Below are positions 41,562 through 50,597 of a stretch of DNA of 64,000 bases, piece by piece. Positions within the stretch are counted from its first letter, which is position 1. Each line of letters opens with the position of its first letter. Location: assembly GCF_010384365.1 (NCBI RefSeq), contig NZ_CP048397.1, forward strand, positions 3,906,001 to 3,970,000. Reading direction: 5' to 3'. The notes below the pieces were generated by a model, which was not told the origin of the DNA, searched no databases, and saw nothing but the letters and a program-made list of their open reading frames with translations. A program made the translations under genes and the position numbers. This DNA is from Streptomyces sp. S4.7. GTDB lineage: Bacteria > Actinomycetota > Actinomycetes > Streptomycetales > Streptomycetaceae.

Positions 41562-42161
41562 ATGCGACAGCACTGCGGGAGCGGCACGGCGGCGGCGCCG
41601 CTGCGCGTCGCGGTCATCATCGGCAGCACCCGCGAGGGCCGTCTCGGTGAGGCGGTCGGGCGGTGGTTCGTCGAGCGGGCCGCCAAGCGGGACGAGCTGG
41701 AGCTGTCGGTCGTCGACCTCGCCGCGTTCGACTTCCCCGCGCGCTATCCCGACCTGCCCACGGGGCCGATGGCGGAGTTCACGGCCGAGGTCGACCGCGC
41801 GGAGGCGTTCGTGGTGGTGACACCGGAGTACAACCGCTCGTTCCCCGCCTCCCTCAAGCAGGCCGTCGACTTCGCCTACGACGAGTGGCAAACGAAGCCG
41901 GTCGCTTTCGTCAGCTACGGCCACGGGTCCGGCGGGCTGTACGCGGTGGAGGGGCTGCGCACGGTCTTCACGGAGCTGCACACGGTCACCCTGCGCAACG
42001 GGGTGTCGATCAACCTCTTCGACTGCGGCGACGACGTCCTCGACGTCGACGCGGCGGCGGAGGAGCACAGGGACCGGGCGGCGAGCGTGCTGCTCGACCA
42101 GCTCGCGTGGTGGGGCCTGGCGCTGCGCGAGGCGCGGGCGGCCCGCCCGTACATCTGCTGA
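41562..42161 (+). CDS. NADPH-dependent FMN reductase family protein
   Basis: A 199-aa flavodoxin-like enzyme starting MRQHCGSGTAAAPLRVAVII. The FMN phosphate loop is GSTREGRLGEAVGRW. VVDLAAFDFPARYPDLP and VVTPEYNRSFPASLKQAVDF carry the family's flavin/substrate loop, and VSYGHGSGGLYAVEGLR follows. It should reduce FMN or quinones with NAD(P)H in the cytosol. It is followed by the ABC exporter genes after 118 bp containing a tandem repeat, so is probably separately transcribed. Confidence 0.9.
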   Translation: MRQHCGSGTAAAPLRVAVIIGSTREGRLGEAVGRWFVERAAKRDELELSVVDLAAFDFPARYPDLPTGPMAEFTAEVDRAEAFVVVTPEYNRSFPASLKQAVDFAYDEWQTKPVAFVSYGHGSGGLYAVEGLRTVFTELHTVTLRNGVSINLFDCGDDVLDVDAAAEEHRDRAASVLLDQLAWWGLALREARAARPYIC

Positions 42162-42217
42162 TGAGTTTTTGGCACCGGCGGAGTCATAGGACAGAACCCG
42201 CCGAAGACGATCCAGAA

Positions 42218-42243
42218 CCACGTACTCGTACCACGTACTCGTA
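42218..42243. repeat. 13-bp direct repeat upstream of the ABC exporter
   Basis: CCACGTACTCGTA occurs twice head to tail (42218-42230, 42231-42243), followed by a related GACGTACACGA. It lies 37 bases before the ATPase start codon. It may be a regulator binding site; the core CGTAC is self-complementary. Confidence 0.6.
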
Positions 42244-42279
42244 CGACGTACACGAACGACGACAGACGAAGGACTGACG

Positions 42280-43311
42280 ATGAGTAAAGACGACCTCGCG
42301 ATCGAGACCACGGGGCTGGTGAAAGTCTTCGGCTCGAACCGCGCCGTGGACGGAGTCGATCTCGCCGTGCCGACGGGCATGGTCTACGGAGTACTCGGCC
42401 CGAACGGCGCGGGGAAGACCACCGTCGTACGGATGCTCGCCACGCTGCTTCGCCCCGACGGCGGCGAGGCCCGCATCTTCGGCAAGGACGTGGTGAGGGA
42501 CGCCGAGGCGGTCCGCGGCCGGGTCGCGCTGACCGGGCAGTACGCGTCGGTGGACGAGGACCTGACCGGTTCGGAGAACCTGATCCTGCTCGGCAGGCTC
42601 CTCGGGCACACCAAGCCCGACGCGCGCGACCGCGCGGGGCAGTTGCTGAACGCGTTCGGTCTTGACGAGGCGGCGGGTCGGCAGGTCAAGAACTACTCGG
42701 GCGGTATGCGGCGCCGTATCGACATCGCCGCCTCCATCCTGAACACCCCTGACCTGCTCTTCCTGGACGAGCCGACGACCGGCCTCGACCCGCGCAGCCG
42801 TAACCAGGTGTGGGACATCGTGCGGGCCGTTGTCTCGCAGGGGACGACGGTGCTGCTGACGACGCAGTATCTGGACGAGGCCGACCAGCTGGCGTCCCGT
42901 ATCGCCGTGATCGACCAGGGCAAGGTCATCGCCGAGGGCACGAAGGGCGACCTGAAGGCGTCGGTCGGTTCCGGCGCCGTCCATCTGCGGCTGCGCGACG
43001 CGGCCCAGCGGCCGGACGCCCGGCGGGTGCTGGCCGCCGCACTGCGCGCGGACATCGTGCTGGACGCGGACCCGCTCGCCCTCACCGCCACCATCAGCGG
43101 GGGCGGCACCGAACAGGGCGCGGCCGAGCAGGCCGGGCGCGCGCTCGCCGAGCTGGCCCACGAGGGGATCGTCGTGGACAACTTCTCCCTCGGTCAGCCC
43201 AGCCTGGACGAGGTCTTCCTCGCTCTCACCGACAAGAAGAAGCCGTCGGACGACGCGTCGCGTGCGTCGTTCGGCAAGAGCACCGATGTGAAGGAGGGGG
43301 CAGCGGCATGA
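42280..43311 (+). CDS. DrrA-type ABC exporter ATPase
   Basis: A 343-aa ATPase. Walker [16 protein letters not shown]-loop [13 protein letters not shown], signature [13 protein letters not shown], Walker [13 protein letters not shown] and switch His replaced by Gln in [11 protein letters not shown], as in DrrA. The C-terminal 110 residues form the DrrA regulatory region. The family exports drugs such as daunorubicin together with an ABC-2 permease. Its stop overlaps the permease ATG by 4 bases, so the two are translationally coupled. Confidence 0.93.
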   Translation: MSKDDLAIETTGLVKVFGSNRAVDGVDLAVPTGMVYGVLGPNGAGKTTVVRMLATLLRPDGGEARIFGKDVVRDAEAVRGRVALTGQYASVDEDLTGSENLILLGRLLGHTKPDARDRAGQLLNAFGLDEAAGRQVKNYSGGMRRRIDIAASILNTPDLLFLDEPTTGLDPRSRNQVWDIVRAVVSQGTTVLLTTQYLDEADQLASRIAVIDQGKVIAEGTKGDLKASVGSGAVHLRLRDAAQRPDARRVLAAALRADIVLDADPLALTATISGGGTEQGAAEQAGRALAELAHEGIVVDNFSLGQPSLDEVFLALTDKKKPSDDASRASFGKSTDVKEGAAA

Positions 43312-44168
43312 CGACCGTAGCCACGAAGACCCAGGACCTCGACGACCTCGAACTCACCACGCCCACGGCGGACGACCTCGCCGCGCTGCTCGTGAACAAG
43401 GAACGGCCGCCGAGGCCCAGCGCGCTCTCCGCGTCGATGACCTTCGGCTGGCGGGCGATGCTGAAGATCAAGCACGTGCCCGAGCAGCTCTTCGACGTGA
43501 CCGTCTTCCCGGTCATGATGGTGCTGATGTACGCGTATCTGTTCGGTGGTGCGCTGGCGGGGTCGGTCTCCGCGTACATCCAGTTCCTGCTGCCCGGCGT
43601 CATGGTGATGAGCGTCGTGATGATCACGATGTACTCGGGCGTCGCGGTCAACACCGACATAGCCAAGGGCGTCTTCGACCGGTTCCGCACGCTCCCGATC
43701 TGGCGCCCGGCCCCGATGGTCGGCTATCTGCTCGGTGACGTGATGCGCTACATGATCGCCGCGATAGTGATCCTGGGCGTGGGCCTGGCCATCGGCTACC
43801 GGCCCGACGGCGGTGTGCTCGGCATCGCGGCGGGAGTGCTGCTGCTGCTCGTCTTCTCCTTCTCGTTCTCGTGGATCTGGACGATGCTCGGCCTGATGCT
43901 GCGCACCGAGAAGTCGGTGATGGGCGTCAGCATGATGGTGATCATGCCGCTGACGTTCCTGAGCAACGTCTTCGTCGACCCGAAGACGATGCCGGGCTGG
44001 CTCCAGGCATTCGTCAACAACAGCCCCGTCTCCGAACTCGCCAGCGCGGTGCGTGAGTTGATGGCGGGCAACTGGCCGGCCCACGACATCGCGGTGACGC
44101 TCGGCTGGTCGGTCGGACTGGTGCTCGTCTTCGGCACCTGGACGATGCGGCTCTACAACCGCAAGTGA
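43308..44168 (+). CDS. DrrB-type ABC-2 permease
   Basis: A 286-aa membrane protein with a cytoplasmic N-terminus of about 60 residues and six membrane helices, e.g. [42 protein letters not shown] and [19 protein letters not shown]. The DrrB/ABC-2 motif [19 protein letters not shown] is present. It pairs with the upstream ATPase to form an efflux pump. The operon ends at the hairpin 44187-44229. Confidence 0.93.
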   Translation: MTTVATKTQDLDDLELTTPTADDLAALLVNKERPPRPSALSASMTFGWRAMLKIKHVPEQLFDVTVFPVMMVLMYAYLFGGALAGSVSAYIQFLLPGVMVMSVVMITMYSGVAVNTDIAKGVFDRFRTLPIWRPAPMVGYLLGDVMRYMIAAIVILGVGLAIGYRPDGGVLGIAAGVLLLLVFSFSFSWIWTMLGLMLRTEKSVMGVSMMVIMPLTFLSNVFVDPKTMPGWLQAFVNNSPVSELASAVRELMAGNWPAHDIAVTLGWSVGLVLVFGTWTMRLYNRK

Positions 44169-44186
44169 GGGCATGAATCCAAAGGC

Positions 44187-44229
44187 CGGTGGCCCGCGAC
44201 TCCCCGGGGGAGAGCCGCGGGCCACCGGT
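44187..44229 (+). terminator. Terminator of the ABC exporter operon
   Basis: A 13-bp perfect stem (44187-44199 with 44217-44229) whose loop contains a further CTCCCC/GGGGAG stem. It starts 18 bases after the permease stop, and the minus-strand ATPase gene ends 48 bases beyond. Confidence 0.85.
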
Positions 44230-44277
44230 GTGTGTTGACCTTGCCCGAGGGGGAGGCCCCAGCATCGGCGGTGGGGC

Positions 44278-47200
44278 TCACAGGCGCCAGGTGAGGGTGG
44301 CGGAGGTGTCGTCCTCCGTGCCGTCGGGGCGGTAGGCGCAGGTCGCGCCCGTGGTTACCGACTTCCGCAGATGCGCGGCCAGTTCGGGGTGGAGGGCGTC
44401 GAGCTTGCGCAGGGTGTCGCGGATGCGGGCCGTGACCGTCTTGCGGGCCCGCTCGGCCTCGTCGCCCAGGCGGCGGGTGCGCCCGCCGAGTCCCGCGGCG
44501 GTGCGGAGTTCGTCGAGGAGGGCCTGGCGCTCCCTGTCGTACGCGGCGGCCCGCGCGTCGTCGCCGCGTTCACCCGCGCGGTCGATCTCCTGGTCCAACT
44601 GGTCGAGCCGCCGGCGGTACTCCGCCTTGGCCCGTTCGTCCAGCACCGGGTCGCCGCCCAAGGCGTGCGCCGCCGCGGCCGTCTCCCCGCCGTCGGGGGA
44701 GAGGAGGCGGACCGCGGGGAAGTCCGTGCCGGGGTGCGAGACCAGGGTGTGCAGATCGCGCAGCCCCTTGGCGTCGGGCACATGGACCGCCCGCCCTTCG
44801 AAGGCGAGCGCCCAGACGGCCCCGTCCCGTCTGAACTCCGCTCCGGACGGGGCCGGTCGAGCGGCGGCGGCGCGGGCGCTCCCGTCCGGGCCGGCCTCCG
44901 CCTCCGTACGGCCTCCGTCCGGTCTGCCCGGCCCCCTCGGGCCCGCGCCGTCCCCCCAGGGGCCTCTCACCCACGGCCCCCGCCGGGTGTCCGGGGCGGG
45001 CGGGTCCGGTGACCCGGCCGAGCCGGGCTCGTCCGCCGCCACCTCCACCCCCGGGGCGCGCCTCTCCAGATGCCGCAGGCCCATCGTCCGCGCCGCCGGC
45101 GCCGCCCGCGTGCGCAGAGCCGCCTCCGCGGCGGCGTCCCCGGTCCCGCCGCGCGCCCGCAGGGCGTCGGCCAGCGCCAGGCCCGCCCGCAGGGACCACG
45201 GTTTCGCCTGGAGACGGTCGGCGGAGTCACGCGCGGCGGTGAAGGAGGCCACCGCCGCGTCCCAGCGCTCCTCCGCCGCGTCCAGCAGACCGAGCCAGAA
45301 GTCGACGGGCCCGCTGATGTCGCAGCCGTACAGCGCGACGAGCCATCGGCCGCTGTGCGCGCCGAGCGCGCCCCTGGCCTCGGCGATCAGCGCGGGATCG
45401 CCCGACGCGGCGGCGGTGTGCGCCAGGAGCCGGAACCGCAGCGGTGCGAAGACCCGCGAGACGGGCTCCGGCCGGTCCGACACCTCCCGGAGAAGCCGCA
45501 GCGCCCGCGCCGTGTCGCCGCGCTCGATCGCCGAGATCCCGTCGAGCAGCAGCGGGTAGAAGTAGTCCACCCCGTCGAGGCCGCGCGTGACGGCGTCGGC
45601 CTCGTCGTAGCGGCCCCGCGTCATGTGCAGGGCCCAGCGCAGATGGGAGGTGAGATATCCGTACGCCGCCTGGTCGGGCACGGCTTCGAGCGTGTCCGTG
45701 TACCACTTCTCCGCCTGGTCGAAGTCGCCGTTGAGCGCGGCGACGATGCCCAGGTCGAGGGTCTTTCCCAGCTCGTACCTGCGCTTGCCCGTGCGCTCGG
45801 CCACTCCCGCGTACGTACGCAACTGGTTCAGATAGCGCGGGTCGCCCATCTCCAGGAGGGTCACCCAGCGCATCGCCGCGGCGTGGACCTCCATGTCCAG
45901 ATTCTGGGTGCGGCGGGCGACGGTCGACATCTCGGTGGTGAGAGCGAGCCGCTCGTCGGACGTCCCGAGGCCCCAGATGGTGTCGTGCCGTGCCCAGAGG
46001 GAGAAGGCGAGCGCCTCGTCGTCGTCGTCCCGCCGGGCGAGGTCCGTGGCGCGGACGGCGAGGTCCTGCGCGATCCGCTCCATCTCGTTGCTGCCGGGGC
46101 CGCCTCTCCCGCCGCTCCTGGCGGAACCGTCCCTCTCTTCCTCCCCGAACACCGCGCGGTACGCCTCGTGCAGCAGCTCCCCCGCCTGCGAGCCGTGGCC
46201 GGGCATGTCCTGCTGCTGATGGAGGGTGAGCGCGACCCGCGTGAGCAGCTCGGGATCGCCCAGCTCGCGCGCCGGTGTCACCGCGCGGTCGAAATACCGC
46301 CGGGCCTCCTCCTCCATGCCGTGGTGCCGCAGCTCGCCCGCGAGGTCGAGCGAGATGAGGACGGCGCGGCGCGGATCGCCCTCGCCGGGCGTCTCCGCCA
46401 CCTCCAGGGCACGCCGGAAGTGACCGACGGCCTCGTCGACCGCGAGCCTGCTCGACGCGTCGCGCGCGGCCGCGAGCAGCAGATCGATGCGGTGGCCGCG
46501 GTCCACCGTCCCGCCCGCGAGATGGGCGTGCCGGGCCAGATCCGCGGGGACGATCTTCTCGCTCAGTGCCGGGGCGGTGTCCAGGGCGCGCACGACCGCG
46601 CCGTGCAGACGGGCTGCGTCGGCCTCTTCCAGAAATTCGTAGAGCGTCTCGCGGACGAGGTCGTGGGCGAAGGCGAACCGGCCGCCCCCGCGCGTCACCA
46701 CGAGCCGGGCCGACACGGCCCGGTCCAGCAGCCGGTCCACGTGCGGCACGGGAGCGGACGTGGCGGCGGCGAGCACCTGGCGGTGGAACTCCCGGCCCAG
46801 CACGCTCGCCGTGACCAGCAGGTCGCCGACCGGCTTCGGCAGCATCGACAGCCGTCGCCGCACGGCCTCGCGCACGCCGGGCGCGATCGTGCTGACAGAG
46901 CTGCCGCCGTGCCAGAGACGGGCGGTCTGCTCGACGAAGAACGGATTGCCGCCCGTACGGCTGTGCACCTCGTCCACCAGCGCGGGCTCCGGCTCCCGCC
47001 CGGTCGTGAGCGCGAGGAGCGCGCCCACGTCGTCCCTGTCGAGCCCGGTCAGCGTCACCGCGGTGGTGGCTCGGGCGACGAGGGGAAGGATGAGCTGCTG
47101 GAGCGGATGGCCGGGCGCCTCCACCTCCACGTCGCGATACGTCCCGATGAGCAGCAGCCGCTCGAACCAGGCGTGCTGGGCGGCGAATTCGAGGAGGCTG

Positions 47201-47655
47201 AGCGACGCGGTGTCCGCCCAGTGCAGGTCGTCCAGGACGACGACGACCGGCCGGTCCTGGGAGACGGTGACGAGGGCGGTCGTCACCGCGTCGTACACGG
47301 AGAAGGCGTCCTTGGCCTCGTCGTCCCCCGCGGCCTCGCCGAGCAGCACCGCGAGCCGTCCGCCCGCCGCCTCCTCGGCCTTCGCCCACTCCTGCTCACG
47401 GAGGCCGCGCCGCATCCCGCGCACGACCTGCACCCACGGCCAGTACCCCGGAGCGCTGCCCTCCCAGCACGAGCCGCCGAGCACCAGGGCCCCGCGCTGC
47501 CGCGCCTCCAGCGCGACGGCGGTGACGAGCGTGGTCTTGCCGATGCCCGCCTCGCCCGCGACCAGCACGAGACCCCCGTGGCTGTCCGTCGCACGGCCGA
47601 TCTCCGCGCGGAGGACGCCTGCGGGGTGGTCACGCCCGATCAGTGCAGGGGTCAT
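44278..47655 (-). CDS. Large AAA-ATPase/TPR regulator-like protein without a LuxR domain
   Basis: A 1125-aa protein starting MTPALIGRDHPAG; an ATG 12 bases upstream is possible. The AAA ATPase has Walker A VAGEAGIGKTTLVTAV (about 30-45), Walker B VVVVLDDLHWADT and sensor VILIGTYRD-like LLLIGTYRDVE. This is the arrangement of LAL/MalT-type STAND regulators. About 500 residues of TPR-like helices follow. In place of the C-terminal LuxR helix-turn-helix there is a Gly/Pro linker, a small domain (AVWALAFEGRAVHVPDAKGLRDLH) and a charged coiled coil (AEYRRRLDQLDQEIDRAGERG). The C-terminal domain is shared by other actinobacterial ATPases. DNA binding is therefore doubtful. Confidence 0.88.
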   Translation of the reverse strand: MTPALIGRDHPAGVLRAEIGRATDSHGGLVLVAGEAGIGKTTLVTAVALEARQRGALVLGGSCWEGSAPGYWPWVQVVRGMRRGLREQEWAKAEEAAGGRLAVLLGEAAGDDEAKDAFSVYDAVTTALVTVSQDRPVVVVLDDLHWADTASLSLLEFAAQHAWFERLLLIGTYRDVEVEAPGHPLQQLILPLVARATTAVTLTGLDRDDVGALLALTTGREPEPALVDEVHSRTGGNPFFVEQTARLWHGGSSVSTIAPGVREAVRRRLSMLPKPVGDLLVTASVLGREFHRQVLAAATSAPVPHVDRLLDRAVSARLVVTRGGGRFAFAHDLVRETLYEFLEEADAARLHGAVVRALDTAPALSEKIVPADLARHAHLAGGTVDRGHRIDLLLAAARDASSRLAVDEAVGHFRRALEVAETPGEGDPRRAVLISLDLAGELRHHGMEEEARRYFDRAVTPARELGDPELLTRVALTLHQQQDMPGHGSQAGELLHEAYRAVFGEEERDGSARSGGRGGPGSNEMERIAQDLAVRATDLARRDDDDEALAFSLWARHDTIWGLGTSDERLALTTEMSTVARRTQNLDMEVHAAAMRWVTLLEMGDPRYLNQLRTYAGVAERTGKRRYELGKTLDLGIVAALNGDFDQAEKWYTDTLEAVPDQAAYGYLTSHLRWALHMTRGRYDEADAVTRGLDGVDYFYPLLLDGISAIERGDTARALRLLREVSDRPEPVSRVFAPLRFRLLAHTAAASGDPALIAEARGALGAHSGRWLVALYGCDISGPVDFWLGLLDAAEERWDAAVASFTAARDSADRLQAKPWSLRAGLALADALRARGGTGDAAAEAALRTRAAPAARTMGLRHLERRAPGVEVAADEPGSAGSPDPPAPDTRRGPWVRGPWGDGAGPRGPGRPDGGRTEAEAGPDGSARAAAARPAPSGAEFRRDGAVWALAFEGRAVHVPDAKGLRDLHTLVSHPGTDFPAVRLLSPDGGETAAAAHALGGDPVLDERAKAEYRRRLDQLDQEIDRAGERGDDARAAAYDRERQALLDELRTAAGLGGRTRRLGDEAERARKTVTARIRDTLRKLDALHPELAAHLRKSVTTGATCAYRPDGTEDDTSATLTWRL

Positions 47656-47805
47656 GACCAAAACCATAGAAGGCACCACTGACAATCGGCATACGAAATC
47701 TTGCCGACGGACAGACGTGCAGGTGGCAGGGCCGGGGTACGATCCACGCCCGCCGACGCGGGCCCCGCCCTGCGGGCGGACGGCGCTACATTCCGGAGAC
47801 ACGCC

Positions 47806-48170
47806 CTAAAACACGTCTCGCGGATCCCGTGCCTCCCGCGGACCGGGCGCGGAGCCGCCGTACCGCGCCAGCATCCCGCCCGTCGCCGCCGGGCCGGCCG
47901 CGAAGACGTACGCCTCGCTGTCGTCGAGCCTGTGCCCCGTTGCCGCGTCGACGATCACCGGCTCGACCTCCTCGCCGGTCTCCGCGTCGACGAGGATCAT
48001 GGTCCGGTCCTCTGTCGGCAGGCGCGAGTTGCCCCATGCGGCGAGACTGACGAGTACCGGGCGAAGCGAGCGGCCGAGGTCCGTGAGGACGTACTCGTGG
48101 CGCGTCGGCCCCTGTTGGTACGGGCGGCGCTCCAACAACCCGTCGGCGACCGAGGAAAGCCGGGGACGGA
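47806..48170 (-). pseudogene. HxlR-family regulator lacking the N-terminal half
   Basis: The minus strand encodes [41 protein letters not shown] and [18 protein letters not shown], ending in [18 protein letters not shown]. This is the second half of a Streptomyces HxlR-type winged-helix regulator. The first 50-60 residues, with the first helices of the DNA-binding domain, are missing; the sequence before 48170 is the start of the opposite-strand SDR gene. The intact gene was probably divergent from the SDR gene and controlled it. Confidence 0.7.
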
Positions 48171-48172
48171 TC

Positions 48173-48949
48173 GTGGAAGAGTCACTGGACGGCAGGCGTG
48201 CGCTGGTCACCGGCGGTACGAAGGGGGCCGGCGCCGCCATCGCCGCGCGGCTCGCGCGGGCCGGTGCCACCGTGCTGGTGACCGCGCGCCACCGTCCTGA
48301 AGAGGTCGAGCCGCAGCGGTTCATCGGCGCGGACATCACCACACCCGACGGCGCCCGCACGATCGTCTCCGAAGCGCTCGACCGGGTCGGCGGGATCGAC
48401 ATCCTGGTCAGCAACTTCGGCGGCTCCCACGCCCCGTCCGGCGGCTTCGCCGCCCTGGACGACGCGGCGTGGGACACCGAACTCAACAGCAACCTGCTGG
48501 CCGCCGTACGGCTGGACCGCGGCCTGCTGCCGGGCATGATCGCGGCAGGCAAGGGCGCGATCGTGCACGTCACCTCCATCCAGCACCGGATGCCTCTGTA
48601 CGAGGCGACGCTCGGCTACGCGGCGGCGAAGGCGGCGCTCGCGACGTACAGCAAGGGCCTGGCCAACGAGGTCGCCCCGCACGGCGTCCGCGTCAACACC
48701 GTCTCGCCGGGCTTCATCAGGACCACGGCCGCGGAGGCGCTCGTCGAGCGCATTGCGGCGGGCGCGGGCATCGACACCGACGCGGCGCTCCGTCGGCTCA
48801 TGGACTCGCTCGGCGGGATCCCGCTGGGGCGGCCGTCAGAGCCCGAGGAGGTCGCCGAGCTGGTCGCCTTCCTCGTCTCGGACCGCGCGTCGTCCATCGT
48901 CGGCGCCGAGCACGTCATCGACGGCGGGACGATCCCGACCGCCGCCTGA
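48173..48949 (+). CDS. Short-chain dehydrogenase/reductase (classical SDR)
   Basis: A 258-aa oxidoreductase from GTG 48173 (the stretch upstream belongs to the HxlR remnant). Cofactor motif [16 protein letters not shown]-equivalent NFGGSH, catalytic Ser in HVTSIQHR, and Tyr with AAAKAAL ([13 protein letters not shown]) in the YxxxK position. It ends [15 protein letters not shown]. Substrate unknown. It is followed after 36 bp by a SnoaL-like gene, a common pair in aromatic or polyketide-type modification. Confidence 0.9.
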   Translation: MEESLDGRRALVTGGTKGAGAAIAARLARAGATVLVTARHRPEEVEPQRFIGADITTPDGARTIVSEALDRVGGIDILVSNFGGSHAPSGGFAALDDAAWDTELNSNLLAAVRLDRGLLPGMIAAGKGAIVHVTSIQHRMPLYEATLGYAAAKAALATYSKGLANEVAPHGVRVNTVSPGFIRTTAAEALVERIAAGAGIDTDAALRRLMDSLGGIPLGRPSEPEEVAELVAFLVSDRASSIVGAEHVIDGGTIPTAA

Positions 48950-48985
48950 CCGCCCCCACCACTCCCACCTCCCAAGGAGCACACC

Positions 48986-49333
48986 ATGAGCGTCAACGGC
49001 CCGGCACCCGCACTCCCCGATGTGGTCAACCGCTATCTGACCGCCCACCAGATCCGCGACAAGGAGTCCGCGCTCGCGACCTTCCACGAAGGCGCGACCG
49101 TCACGGACGACGGCTCGACGTACACCGGCAGGGCCGCGATCGGGCAGTGGCTCGGCAAGGCGGCGAGCGAGTACACGTACACCACCGAACTCCTCGGTGC
49201 CGAGAGCCCGGACGAGAACCACCACGTCGTCACCAACCGTCTGGAGGGCGACTTCCCCGGCGGGCGCGTCGACCTCCGTTTCCGGTTCACGCTGCGCGCC
49301 GGGCTGATCGAGGACCTGACCATCGCGCCGTGA
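48986..49333 (+). CDS. SnoaL/NTF2-like protein
   Basis: A 115-aa cone-fold protein: VVNRYLTAHQIRDKESALATF, then HEGATVTDDGSTYTGRAAIGQWL, then HHVVTNRLEGDFPGGRVDLRFRF. This is the SnoaL-like polyketide cyclase/isomerase pattern. GGAG precedes the ATG by 8 bases. Probably co-transcribed with the SDR. Confidence 0.88.
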   Translation: MSVNGPAPALPDVVNRYLTAHQIRDKESALATFHEGATVTDDGSTYTGRAAIGQWLGKAASEYTYTTELLGAESPDENHHVVTNRLEGDFPGGRVDLRFRFTLRAGLIEDLTIAP

Positions 49334-49414
49334 TCGAGGCGACCCGCCCTCCCCCGCGATGGCAGACTCCGGCGTCGACTCGACTCCCTACGCCACGTTC
49401 CTCAGGAGACTCCC

Positions 49415-49939
49415 GTGCCCGACCTGACCACCGACCGTCTCGTCCTGCGTTCCTGGCCCGCCGAGGATGTCGCCGCCGTCGTCGCCGGTGAGAGCGGGTT
49501 TCCGCACTGGGCCGAGGACTTCCCCGCCGAAGGCGACCGCGTCATCGCCGGATTCATCGCCGAACACCCCGGCACCCTCGGTCCCTACGGCCAGCGCCAG
49601 ATCATCGAGCGCGCGACCGGCCTGGTGGTCGGGGCGGTCGGCCTCTTCCCGCCGTCGGACGGCACGATCGAGTTCGGCTACGGGATCGTCCCCTCCCGCA
49701 GGGGCCGGGGCTACGCCTCCGAGGCCGCCCACGCCATCGCCGCGTTCGCCCTGACGGCGCCGGACATCCACACGGTCGGCGCGAAGGTGGAACTGTCGAA
49801 CCCGGCCTCGGCACGCGTACTGGAGAAGGCGGGACTCACCCGGGTGAGCGCCGACGCCGAATTGGCCCTTTTCCAGGCCACGGCGCCACTGCCGGAGCCG
49901 TCGCCGCAGTCCCGGCCGTCCACGCAGCCCGCCCCGTAG
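49415..49939 (+). CDS. GNAT N-acetyltransferase
   Basis: A 174-aa RimJ/RimL-type acetyltransferase: TTDRLVLRSWPAEDV start, acetyl-CoA loop VPSRRGRGYASEAAHAIAAF, and VELSNPASARVLEKAGLTRV (the typical Asn-Ser-Arg-Leu-Lys-GF equivalent). A Pro/Ser-rich tail follows. GGAG lies 7 bases before the start. Acceptor substrate unknown. Confidence 0.92.
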   Translation: MPDLTTDRLVLRSWPAEDVAAVVAGESGFPHWAEDFPAEGDRVIAGFIAEHPGTLGPYGQRQIIERATGLVVGAVGLFPPSDGTIEFGYGIVPSRRGRGYASEAAHAIAAFALTAPDIHTVGAKVELSNPASARVLEKAGLTRVSADAELALFQATAPLPEPSPQSRPSTQPAP

Positions 49940-49981
49940 TAAGCAGTACGCAGTGCACGCACACACGGGAGTTGAGGGCTC

Positions 49982-50590
49982 ATGGCGGACGACCACGGTC
50001 AGCGGCCGATGACCGACGACGAGATCGGGGCCGCCGCGCTCGGGGCCGCCCAGCGGGTCGACGGGCAGGTGACGCTGAGGGAGTACGACCCCCGGTGGCC
50101 GGGGGTCTACCGGCGCGAGGCCGTGTCGATCGGCGCGCGGCTCGCCGACGAGGGCGGCGCGTCCGGGCACCGGATCGAGCACGTCGGCTCCACCTCGGTG
50201 CCCGGTCTTCCCGCGAAGCCCGTCATCGACATGCTGCTGATCGTCGACGACCCCGGCGACGAGGACGGTTAGGTGCCCGCCCTGACCGCCGCCGGCTACG
50301 CGGTCGCCGTCCGGGAGCCCGAGTGGTACGAGCACCGGGTGCTCCGGAAGCGGGACCTCGACCCCTCGGCCGGCTCGGCCAACCTGCATGTCCTGCCCGC
50401 CGGTTGCCCCGAGGTCGACCGCATGCTGCTCTTCCGGGACCGGCTGCGCACGCATACCGGCGACCGTGAGCTGTACGCGAGGACGAAGCGGGGACCGGCG
50501 CGGCAGGAGTGGAAGTACATGCAGAACTACGCCGACGCCAAGACCGAGGTGGTCGAGGAGATCCTGGCCCGCGCCAGGAGCGCGGGCTGA
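49982..50590 (+). pseudogene. GrpB/UPF0157 family gene interrupted by one in-frame TAG
   Basis: Two open parts in the same frame are separated only by a TAG at 50270-50272. The first part has QVTLREYDPRWPGVYRREA, HRIEHVGSTSVPGLPAKPVID and MLLIVDD. The second continues at once with VPALTAAGYAVAVREPEWYEHR, RTHTGDRELYARTKR and a closing KTEVVEEILARA. Together they give a full-length GrpB-family protein of about 202 residues in the nucleotidyltransferase fold. The stop stands where I would expect a Tyr codon (TAC/TAT), so a single substitution explains it. Alternatives are a sequencing error or stop-codon readthrough. Confidence 0.85.
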
Positions 50591-50597
50591 GACCCGC

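Noticed and set aside
42218..42243. The 13-bp repeat pair as a CRISPR remnant
   Set aside because: Head-to-tail copies with no spacer; better read as a regulatory repeat.
45070..47682. An 870-codon plus-strand frame opposite the large AAA ATPase
   Set aside because: Antisense shadow; the minus strand has Walker motifs and TPR-like repeats.
49982..50590. Selenocysteine- or pyrrolysine-type recoding at the GrpB TAG
   Set aside because: No recoding element or machinery is visible and the family uses no such residue; a point mutation or sequence error is simpler.
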